The notes under the pieces: generated by a model
Told to the model about the DNA's origin: nothing
Databases searched by the model: none
Seen by the model: the letters and a program-made list of their open reading frames with translations, nothing else
Shown: positions 1-5,118 of the stretch, piece by piece
How positions within the stretch are numbered: position 1 is the stretch's first letter
Layout: every line of letters starts with the position of its first letter
Translations under genes and position numbers: made by a program
Source of the DNA: a bacterium
GTDB taxonomy: Bacteria > Electryoneota > Electryoneia > Electryoneales > Electryoneaceae
Length of the DNA: 6,464 nt
NCBI GenBank assembly: GCA_014729955.1
Contig: WJJA01000117.1
Location: 1 to 6,464, forward strand
Reading direction: 5' to 3'

Positions 1-1071
1 ACCATCCACGCCCAGGCCACACGGGGCTATTCCCATGAGGCCTTGAACAGCGTTGCCCAGAAGGTCAGCGAGGGTTTGATCGGGTGGGCAATCCGGCACA
101 GCGAAGCAGTGATCGTTGACAACACGGAAGAGGACGAACGCTACATCCCGGCCAACGAGGGAATACGGTCGGAGATGGTCGTACCGATCATTTCAGGCGA
201 TCAGACTGTCGGAAGCATCAACCTGGAATCCAATCAGCCGGGAGCGTTCAACACGCAGCAGCTTCAATTCGTTGAAGCGCTCGCAAGCCAGGCGGCGGTG
301 GCCCTGGAACGCGCACGATTGCATGACAAACTCGTCGCCGCACGGCAGTTGGAAAAAGAGTTGCAGATCGCGCGAAGCATCCAGGTTGCGCTGTTGCCGA
401 AACGTCCTCCGGAGATTCCGGGATACGACATCGCCGGACTCAACAAACCGTCACGTGAGGTCGGCGGGGATTATTTCGACTACATCCCCATCACCGAATC
501 CGATATGGGGATTGTCGTGGCAGACGTCGCCGGAAAGGGTGTGCCGGCCGGCCTGATCATGTCCGGGCTGCGTGGTGCGTTGCGAAGTCGTGTACAGACC
601 CTGTATTCCGTGCGGCAGATATTGAAAGAGCTCAACCGTTTCTTATATGAATCTACGGGACCGGAAGCGTTTGTTACGCTGTTCTACGGCGTCCTGAATA
701 CAGCGCAGCATCGGTTTACCTATGCCAACGCCGGCCACAACCCGCCGATGCTGCTGCACAATGACGGTCGGATGGTGTCGTTGACCGCGGGCGGCCCGTT
801 GCTGGGTGTGATACCGGACGCGGTCTATCACGAAGGAACGGCACCGCTGGAACCGGGCGCTGTGATGACGCTGTTCACTGACGGCATCGTCGAGGCCGGA
901 GGTGAAGAAGGGTTTGAATTCGGGGAACAACGGGTAGAAGAGCTGTTGCGTGAACACGTCGGCGAACCCGCCTGCGCTGTGGCCGCTGAAATGGAACGGT
1001 CGGCCACCCGGTGGGCGGAAGAGGCCGGAGAAACGGACGATCGAACCGTGGTCGTGGTGAAACGCTTATGA
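1..1071 (+). CDS. GAF-domain PP2C/SpoIIE-type serine phosphatase (RsbU-like), 5' end missing
   Basis: The frame is open from base 1, so the gene starts before the window; 356 residues are present. Numbering from base 1, about residues 20-110 are the C-terminal part of a GAF sensor domain, including 'MVVPI' and 'VGSINLES'. A short helical linker (about 108-130, 'LEKELQIARSIQVALLP') leads into a complete PP2C-like SpoIIE phosphatase domain (about 140-356). Its metal-binding motifs are intact: VGGDYFDY (154-161), DVAGKGVPAG (175-184), NAGHNPP (243-249), FTDGIVEA (292-299) and the terminal DDRTVVVVK. The family dephosphorylates phosphoserine on STAS anti-anti-sigma factors, with activity set by the N-terminal sensor. 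The gene overlaps the downstream RsbW-like kinase gene by ATGA, so the two are probably translationally coupled. The visible part is soluble; any N-terminal membrane or extra sensor domain, and the GAF ligand, are unknown. The family call is firm, the physiological target is not. Confidence 0.93.
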   Translation, partial: TIHAQATRGYSHEALNSVAQKVSEGLIGWAIRHSEAVIVDNTEEDERYIPANEGIRSEMVVPIISGDQTVGSINLESNQPGAFNTQQLQFVEALASQAAVALERARLHDKLVAARQLEKELQIARSIQVALLPKRPPEIPGYDIAGLNKPSREVGGDYFDYIPITESDMGIVVADVAGKGVPAGLIMSGLRGALRSRVQTLYSVRQILKELNRFLYESTGPEAFVTLFYGVLNTAQHRFTYANAGHNPPMLLHNDGRMVSLTAGGPLLGVIPDAVYHEGTAPLEPGAVMTLFTDGIVEAGGEEGFEFGEQRVEELLREHVGEPACAVAAEMERSATRWAEEAGETDDRTVVVVKRL

Positions 1072-1508
1072 ATGGACACGAGGTGAAAACGTTAACCGTA
1101 CCGTCCGACCCGGACGACCCCTCCATCCTCGAACGCGTGGATGCGTTCACGGTGGACATTACCAAAGATCTGCCCTTCACGGACGATGAACGTGATAACA
1201 TCGCCATCTCTGTGTCCGAAGCAGTCAACAATGCGATTATCCACGGCAACGACGGCAATCCCTCCCTGCAGATCACGATTGATTTTAAAATTGAACAGGA
1301 ATGTTTGCATATTTCGGTCACCGATCAGGGCGACGGCTTTAACCCGGCGGAAGTGCCCGATCCCACGGACCCGGAGAACCTACTCGCCGAATCGGGACGC
1401 GGTCTGCTGATTATCCGACACCTGATGGACGAGGTGGAATTGACCAACGGAGAAAACGGCGGCACCCGGGTTGTTATGTCGAAAGCGTTTAAGCCGTCTC
1501 GAGTCTGA
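1068..1508 (+). CDS. RsbW-like anti-sigma factor / serine-protein kinase (HATPase_c)
   Basis: A 146-residue protein, the usual length for single-domain RsbW/SpoIIAB-type kinases of the GHKL ATPase fold. The N box is at residues 51-60 (E51, N54, N55, H59, G60), the G1 box is DQGDG (86-90), and the G2 box is SGRGLLIIRHLMDEVE (109-124). Such kinases use ATP to phosphorylate a STAS antagonist and, in many family members, sequester a sigma factor. The ATG at 1068 is chosen because it overlaps the upstream stop (ATGA), has a GGTGA element at 1056-1060 seven bases ahead, and places the N-terminus where family proteins begin. A longer frame opening at 1011 would add a low-complexity Arg/Gly stretch and is unlikely. 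No STAS gene or sigma gene is in view, so whether this regulates a sigma factor or another output is inference. Confidence 0.9.
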   Translation: MNGHEVKTLTVPSDPDDPSILERVDAFTVDITKDLPFTDDERDNIAISVSEAVNNAIIHGNDGNPSLQITIDFKIEQECLHISVTDQGDGFNPAEVPDPTDPENLLAESGRGLLIIRHLMDEVELTNGENGGTRVVMSKAFKPSRV

Positions 1509-1679
1509 TTCGAGTTCCATGCAGGCCGTATTCAGCCCTCCGTGCTTCCCGCCCCCGGAGACGATTGCTGTTCCCCGCCCTGTTCATGAAACAAAAACGC
1601 TGTTCCTGGGGTATCGTACCTACAGGCAGTCCGAACCGTATCGTTCAAGCCCTCGTCATCCGAACTCGGAGGATGCCCG
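1509..1679. other. intergenic gap between the kinase gene and lgt
   Basis: These 171 bases contain no convincing gene. A weak hairpin (CTCGA at 1498-1502 with TCGAG at 1510-1514) spans the kinase stop codon but has no T-tract. A second weak pairing (CTCCG 1538-1542 with CGGAG 1556-1560) also lacks one. An 8-base direct repeat GCTGTTCC occurs at 1567 and 1599. No clear -35/-10 pair could be picked out, although the lgt promoter probably lies here. The only strong signal is the lgt ribosome-binding site at its end. Confidence 0.5.
1668..1673 (+). promoter_or_regulatory. strong Shine-Dalgarno fixing the TTG start of lgt
   Basis: GGAGGA lies six bases before the TTG at 1680. It decides the start: the ATG at 1673 is out of frame, and the next in-frame ATG (residue 19) would remove the conserved HP...SYG N-terminus. 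Confidence 0.8.
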
Positions 1680-2504
1680 TTGCATCCCGTCCTGATTGAC
1701 TTCGGCAATTTCAAGCTCTACAGCTACGGCTTGATGCTGTTTCTCGCCTTCACTGTCGGCCTCGCGGTCGCCAACGTCCGCGGCCGACAGAAAGGTCTGC
1801 CGAAGCATGCGGTCACCGATATCGCCCTGGGCCTGATTATCGCCGGTCTCGTCGGGTCACGTATCCTCTATGTGTTCACGCACCTGGACGAGTTTCGGGG
1901 CAACTGGTGGGCAACCGTGATCCCGATTCAACCGGACGGCTCCATCGGGATGGCGGGACTGGTCTTTCTGGGCGGTGTGATCCCCGCCATCGGCACCCTG
2001 CTGGTGATGGCGTATGTTAAAAAGTTGAACCTGCTGCTGGTGCTGGATGTGTTCGCTCCGTCGCTGGCCATCGGCAGCGCTTTGGGACGGATCGGATGCT
2101 TTTTGAACGGCTGTTGTTTCGGTCTTCCCACCGAAGGCCCATTGAGCGTGGTCTTTCCCCCCGGATGCCCCGCCCATGCGGTTTATCCCGGTGAAACCCT
2201 GCTCCCGACTCAGCTCTTCGCGGCTTCGGCAGGTTTTACGATCTTTGCCGTTCTATTGCTGTCGGAACGTTTTTTTCGCACATTTAAAGGATTCGCAACC
2301 TCTTTGTTTTTTATACTGTACGGTACCTTCCGGATGTTCAACGACGGTCTCCGGTACCAGGAGGCCGGGTTACGCCTGATCGAATGGGACGGCGGATTCA
2401 TTACCGTGAGTCAGTTTCTCGCATTCGGGCTGGTACTGGTCGGACTGGCGCTGTTTCTTTGGCAGCGGAAACGGTCCCTTCAAGAGCCGATTCAGACGCT
2501 TTAA
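1680..2504 (+). CDS. lgt: prolipoprotein diacylglyceryl transferase Lgt
   Basis: Lgt transfers a diacylglyceryl group from phosphatidylglycerol to the lipobox cysteine of prolipoproteins in the inner membrane, the first step of lipoprotein maturation. The 274-residue product has the expected length and about seven hydrophobic segments (roughly 13-33, 45-67, 90-112, 118-147, 179-195, 206-218, 242-261). It opens with the family-typical HPVLIDFGNFKLYSYGLM. The Lgt signature is GRIGCFLNGCCFG (136-148), holding the essential Arg137. The C-terminal R218-(x3)-D222-(x2)-R225 matches the spacing of the R/E/R cluster of the E. coli enzyme. Compared with E. coli, the signature Asn and Glu are Cys140 and Cys145, the loop histidine of 'FHGG' is Leu97, and the C-terminal Glu is Asp222. 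Cys-containing signatures occur in other divergent Lgt proteins, so I regard it as functional. Translation starts at TTG with a strong GGAGGA. The peptidase gene follows after 12 bases, suggesting one operon. Confidence 0.95.
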   Translation: MHPVLIDFGNFKLYSYGLMLFLAFTVGLAVANVRGRQKGLPKHAVTDIALGLIIAGLVGSRILYVFTHLDEFRGNWWATVIPIQPDGSIGMAGLVFLGGVIPAIGTLLVMAYVKKLNLLLVLDVFAPSLAIGSALGRIGCFLNGCCFGLPTEGPLSVVFPPGCPAHAVYPGETLLPTQLFAASAGFTIFAVLLLSERFFRTFKGFATSLFFILYGTFRMFNDGLRYQEAGLRLIEWDGGFITVSQFLAFGLVLVGLALFLWQRKRSLQEPIQTL

Positions 2505-2507
2505 TAC

Positions 2508-2511
2508 GGAG
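2508..2511 (+). promoter_or_regulatory. Shine-Dalgarno of the processing peptidase
   Basis: GGAG five bases before the ATG at 2517, within the 12-base gap after the lgt stop. It supports the ATG as the start and direct read-through from lgt. Confidence 0.6.
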
Positions 2512-2516
2512 TTCTC

Positions 2517-4259
2517 ATGGTCCGCGCACGATTGACGATGATCACCCTGGTCTTCAGCCTTTTCGTCCTTTTGACGCCGGTGCAGATACACGGATCCGAA
2601 GAAAGTGACGACAACACCGGCAAAGCCGGCCTGCAAAAGGTGCAATCCCAGGTCGACCTCTATAACGCCCTGCGTACGAATATTGCCCGCTTTACCAGTA
2701 TTTACAAGGAATTGAACGAAAACTACGTCGACCCGATCAACCCGGAAGCCTTCCTCAAGGCAGGCATCGAAGGGATGCTGGGCACGCTCGACCCCTACAC
2801 CGAGTACTTCGAGCGCAAGGATACGGAAAACCTCGAGATCATGACACGCGGCAAATACGGTGGAATCGGCATCCAGATCGGCCTGCGCGGCCCGGAACGA
2901 GAGTTGACCATAATCTCCCCGATGGTCGACACCCCCGCATGGAAGGCCGGTCTGCAACCGGGAGACAGGATCACACAAATCGACGGCGAGTCCACCGAAG
3001 GCTTCACCACCGACGATGCCGCCGATCTGATGCGCGGCATTCCCGGCACCATGGTGAAAATTACCGTGGAACGGCGCGGTATGAAGGAACCGATCGAGTA
3101 TACACTTGAACGGGCTGAGATCAAGGTCAATGATATCAGCTACGCCGGTTTGATAACAGATGACATCGGGTATGTTCGCCTTGCACGATTCAGCCGGACC
3201 GCCGGGCAGAATGTCCGCACCGAAATCGAACGACTGGTAGAACAGGGTGCCGAGAAACTGATTTTCGACCTGCGCGGCAACCCCGGCGGACTCCTGCCGG
3301 AAGCGATCGAAGTAGCCGAGAGTTTCCTCCGCACCGATGACCTCATCGTATCCACCAAAGGCCGTATCCCGTCCTCCAACCGTGAGTTCTTTGCACGCGA
3401 GGAACCGAGCTGGCCGGTTGACAAACCACTGGTCGTGTTAGTGGATCAGGGCTCAGCTTCGGCTTCGGAGATTGTCGCCGGTGCAATCCAGGATCATGAC
3501 CGTGGAGTGATCGTCGGCATGACCACATTCGGCAAAGGCCTGGTCCAATCGGTGATCAACTTCAAGGACCGCACCGCCCTGAAACTGACCACCGCCAAGT
3601 ATTATACACCCTCCGGACGCCTGATCCAGAAAACCGATTATTTCGAGGATAACGAAGCGCTGCTCGGCGAATTGAATGAGGACGGGGAACTCGAGGACAC
3701 CCTCTATTTCACGGACAAGGGACGTGAAGTGACGGCTCACGGCGGCATTGTGCCTGACATCGAAGTGGAACAGCCGCTGATCGGTGATGCGGCCCTGGAA
3801 CTCTGGCGACAGGGGAAGTACTACGAATACGTCGCACAATACATGGACGAACATCCGGAACACGACACCTATGATATATCTGATCCGATGTTCGAAGGGT
3901 TTATCACCTGGCTGGAAGAGATAGAATTCGAGTTTGAGACCGAAATCGAGGAGCAGATCGCCCAAATCCGCGAAAAGGCCGAGGAAAAGGAACTGAACGA
4001 AGCCTTTATGAAGGAGCTGGCCGACCTCGAATCCATCGCATCCGCGCAGAAAGAGGCCATGCTGAAGGCGGAAGAGGACCAGATCCGCAGACGGCTGCGT
4101 GTCGAACTTGCCGTGATCATCGGCGGCACTCCGGAGCGTGTTAAGGCGTCGCTCGACGATGACGAGCAGGTTCGCAAAGCGGTTGATATCCTCAACAGCA
4201 TCGAAGACTATACCGCGACGCTCACCGCCGCGGGCGAGCTGGATACAGCGAACGACTGA
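2517..4259 (+). CDS. ctpA: secreted S41 C-terminal processing peptidase with PDZ domain (CtpA-type)
   Basis: A 580-residue serine peptidase that would cleave proteins near their C-termini outside the cytoplasmic membrane. Residues 1-26 form a Sec signal peptide (Arg at 3 and 5, hydrophobic 8-20, likely cut after IHG) with no lipobox cysteine. Residues 55-105 are the family N-terminal helical region ('NENYVDP', 'LDPYTEYF'). A PDZ domain follows at about 107-198 (GKYGGIGIQIG; AGLQPGDRITQIDG). The S41 core spans about 200-420. The catalytic Ser315 sits in GSASASE (312-318) and Lys340 in TFGKG, exactly 25 residues apart as in Prc and the D1 peptidase, with Gln344 four residues after the lysine. 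The segment TPSGRLIQ and the ending GGIVPDIEVEQP are typical. Residues about 421-580 are an acidic, helix-rich extension with a probable coiled coil at 465-530, longer than many CtpA proteins. Substrates are unknown. It is cotranscribed with lgt and followed by a strong terminator. Confidence 0.94.
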   Translation: MVRARLTMITLVFSLFVLLTPVQIHGSEESDDNTGKAGLQKVQSQVDLYNALRTNIARFTSIYKELNENYVDPINPEAFLKAGIEGMLGTLDPYTEYFERKDTENLEIMTRGKYGGIGIQIGLRGPERELTIISPMVDTPAWKAGLQPGDRITQIDGESTEGFTTDDAADLMRGIPGTMVKITVERRGMKEPIEYTLERAEIKVNDISYAGLITDDIGYVRLARFSRTAGQNVRTEIERLVEQGAEKLIFDLRGNPGGLLPEAIEVAESFLRTDDLIVSTKGRIPSSNREFFAREEPSWPVDKPLVVLVDQGSASASEIVAGAIQDHDRGVIVGMTTFGKGLVQSVINFKDRTALKLTTAKYYTPSGRLIQKTDYFEDNEALLGELNEDGELEDTLYFTDKGREVTAHGGIVPDIEVEQPLIGDAALELWRQGKYYEYVAQYMDEHPEHDTYDISDPMFEGFITWLEEIEFEFETEIEEQIAQIREKAEEKELNEAFMKELADLESIASAQKEAMLKAEEDQIRRRLRVELAVIIGGTPERVKASLDDDEQVRKAVDILNSIEDYTATLTAAGELDTAND

Positions 4260-4294
4260 TGGAACGTATTTCTGATGCTTTGTCACGAACTTAC

Positions 4295-4323
4295 GCGCCC
4301 CCGCCCGGGGCGCTTTTTTTTTT
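4295..4323 (+). terminator. Rho-independent terminator of the lgt-peptidase unit
   Basis: GCGCCCC (4295-4301) pairs perfectly with GGGGCGC (4307-4313) around a five-base loop, and is followed by ten consecutive T (4314-4323). It starts 36 bases after the peptidase stop. The gap from here to the repeat element (4324-4400) shows only a small hairpin, CGTAC (4335-4339) with GTACG (4343-4347), and no gene. Confidence 0.93.
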
Positions 4324-4403
4324 GACGCATGCCCCGTACGCGGTACGTCACCATGTCGCCAGGCGCCGCAGATCCGGTCCATTCTGTTTCCACGCCCGGA
4401 TAG

Positions 4404-4421
4404 CCCGAATACTTCACGAGT
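4404..4421 (+). repeat. left terminal inverted repeat, element copy 1
   Basis: CCCGAATACTTCACGAGT. It pairs with 4631-4648 and matches the start of copy 2 (6223-6240) except at two positions, both C/T. Confidence 0.7.
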
Positions 4422-4444
4422 CCAAACTGCGTCAGATGTGAGGC

Positions 4445-4485
4445 GCGGAGAATGAAACTGTATTGCAATACCGCGAATCCTTCGC
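4445..4485 (+). repeat. internal hairpin of element copy 1
   Basis: GCGGAGAAT (4445-4453) faces ATCCTTCGC (4477-4485) with one G-T wobble and one A-C mismatch. Nested inside is the perfect palindrome GTATTGCAATAC (4460-4471). The same arms in copy 2 pair perfectly over nine bases. Confidence 0.55.
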
Positions 4486-4630
4486 AACAAAGCAGATGAC
4501 ACAGTTGAGACCGCCCGAAGGGGGAATGAATAGATGAGTTTGACTTGGAAACAATCTGTGTAAGAGAAAATCTGTTTAGCGTGACATTATCCTATTGTTA
4601 ATATAGCTTTTAGAAAAGAATGCTCTCTCC

Positions 4631-4648
4631 ATTCATGGAATATTCGGG
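4631..4648 (-). repeat. right terminal inverted repeat, element copy 1
   Basis: The reverse complement reads CCCGAATATTCCATGAAT and matches the left end at 14 of 18 positions. It is immediately followed by ATAG, the same tetranucleotide that precedes the left end. Confidence 0.68.
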
Positions 4649-4677
4649 ATAGCCCGACCGAGTCGGAGGAACCCGCC

Positions 4678-4706
4678 TTGATTATCTGGTTCAGTGCTCC
4701 TATATT
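4678..4706 (+). promoter_or_regulatory. sigma70-like promoter of arsR
   Basis: TTGATT (4678-4683) as -35 and TATATT (4701-4706, five of six matches to TATAAT) as -10 are separated by the ideal 17 bases. Transcription would start near 4713, inside the dyad at 4709-4724, so a bound repressor would block initiation. A small hairpin, CCGAC (4654-4658) with GTCGG (4662-4666), lies just upstream. Confidence 0.7.
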
Positions 4707-4708
4707 CA

Positions 4709-4724
4709 ATGCATTCTCATGCAT
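4709..4724 (+). promoter_or_regulatory. putative ArsR operator 1
   Basis: ATGCATTCTCATGCAT, two ATGCAT half-sites separated by four bases. It overlaps the expected transcription start of arsR and recurs with one spacer change between arsR and the permease gene. ArsR/SmtB repressors commonly bind such dyads at their own promoters and leave on binding metal or metalloid. The assignment is inferred from position and repetition. Confidence 0.7.
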
Positions 4725-4750
4725 AAATACAATTCCTTCGGATAACGGGC

Positions 4751-5074
4751 ATGATAGACCCGAAGCGCCTCGAATGGGAGGCCGGACTGTTCAGCCTCCT
4801 CGGTCAACCGACACGTCTGAAGCTCCTCTATCTGCTTCGGGAAGGGGAGAAGTGTGTCTGCGAAATCCACCCCGCAATGAAGGAAGACCAGTCGGTAATC
4901 AGCCGCCACCTGATTAAACTGAGAGAGGCAGGCCTCCTCGAGTGGCGGCGTGAAGGAGTCTCGGTGTACTACTGGATCGCTGAGCCGCGAGTATACCGCA
5001 TGCTCGAGCTTGCGGATGATATCATCCGGGACAATGCTCAACGGCAGGCGCGTGAGGTGTCCGGCGCGTTTTGA
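4751..5074 (+). CDS. arsR: ArsR/SmtB-family metal(loid)-responsive repressor
   Basis: A 107-residue winged-helix repressor of normal family length. Residues 13-30 (LFSLLGQPTRLKLLYLLR) are the typical ArsR opening. EKCVCEI (33-39) contains Cys35 and Cys37, equivalent to the ELCVCDL thiol sensor of arsenite-binding ArsR. The recognition region is about 42-62 (DQSVISRHLIKLREAGL), and the beta wing follows (WRREGVSVYYWIA, 64-76). The third cysteine of the E. coli sensor (CVCxxC) is His40 here. The likely inducers are thiophilic species such as As(III) or an organoarsenical, but Sb, Cd, Zn or Cu cannot be excluded. The ATG at 4751 gives the expected N-terminus, although its ribosome-binding site is weak (GGA at 4740-4742). 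A promoter with a dyad lies upstream and a second dyad lies downstream, which fits autoregulation and control of the adjacent permease. Confidence 0.92.
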   Translation: MIDPKRLEWEAGLFSLLGQPTRLKLLYLLREGEKCVCEIHPAMKEDQSVISRHLIKLREAGLLEWRREGVSVYYWIAEPRVYRMLELADDIIRDNAQRQAREVSGAF

Positions 5075-5088
5075 ACTGGCAGCGTTTC

Positions 5089-5104
5089 ATGCATTCACAT
5101 GCAT
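5089..5104 (+). promoter_or_regulatory. putative ArsR operator 2, before the permease gene
   Basis: ATGCATTCACATGCAT is identical to operator 1 in 15 of 16 positions, the change being in the spacer. It lies in the 44-base arsR-permease gap, directly ahead of AGAGG (5105-5109), the permease ribosome-binding site. A TTGAAC at 5071-5076 could serve as a -35 but no good -10 follows, so an internal promoter is possible and unproven. The site may instead serve as a roadblock or as an auxiliary operator. Confidence 0.6.
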
Positions 5105-5118
5105 AGAGGCAAGTATTG

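Larger units (their letters stand above)
4401..4651. mobile_element. MITE-like non-coding element, copy 1 (complete)
   Basis: The element has imperfect terminal inverted repeats. The left end CCCGAATACTTCACGAGT (4404-4421) matches the reverse complement of the right end (4631-4648) at 14 of 18 positions, the first eight perfectly and all four differences being transitions. The tetranucleotide ATAG abuts both ends (4400-4403 and 4649-4652), as a target-site duplication would. No credible protein is encoded. The left 136 bases (4401-4536) are about 90% identical to the copy at 6220-6354. The remainder is AT-rich and unrelated to that copy except for ATTCAT near the end. Inside are a hairpin (4445-4485) and a perfect 12-base palindrome (4460-4471). 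It lies between the peptidase terminator and the arsR promoter. Reading it as a non-autonomous transposable element is inference from its form; a repeated structured RNA or another intergenic repeat is possible. Confidence 0.72.

Noticed and set aside
1011..1067. Longer N-terminus for the RsbW-like kinase
   Set aside because: It would add 19 Arg/Gly-rich residues deep inside the phosphatase gene. The ATG at 1068 has the ATGA overlap and a better ribosome-binding site.
1498..1515. Intrinsic terminator after the kinase gene
   Set aside because: Only five base pairs, overlapping the stop codon, with no T-tract.
4283..4502. Minus-strand reading frames over repeat copy 1 (with a counterpart at 6233-6460 over copy 2) sharing an SFILRASHLT segment
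   Set aside because: The similarity comes only from the DNA repeat. The frames have no ribosome-binding sites, break where the copies diverge and resemble no family known to me.
3453..4502. A 349-codon open frame on the minus strand
   Set aside because: It is antisense to the well-supported peptidase gene and runs across its terminator and the repeat; it is a product of GC-biased codon use.
4481..4512. Integron attC-like site in the repeat (CAAC ... GTTG)
   Set aside because: The outer bases do not fit RYYYAAC and GTTRRRY, the spacing is too short, and there is no integrase or cassette array.
4678..4917. A 79-codon + strand frame upstream of and overlapping arsR
   Set aside because: It starts in the -35 box, overlaps arsR in another frame and has a composition expected of a shadow frame.
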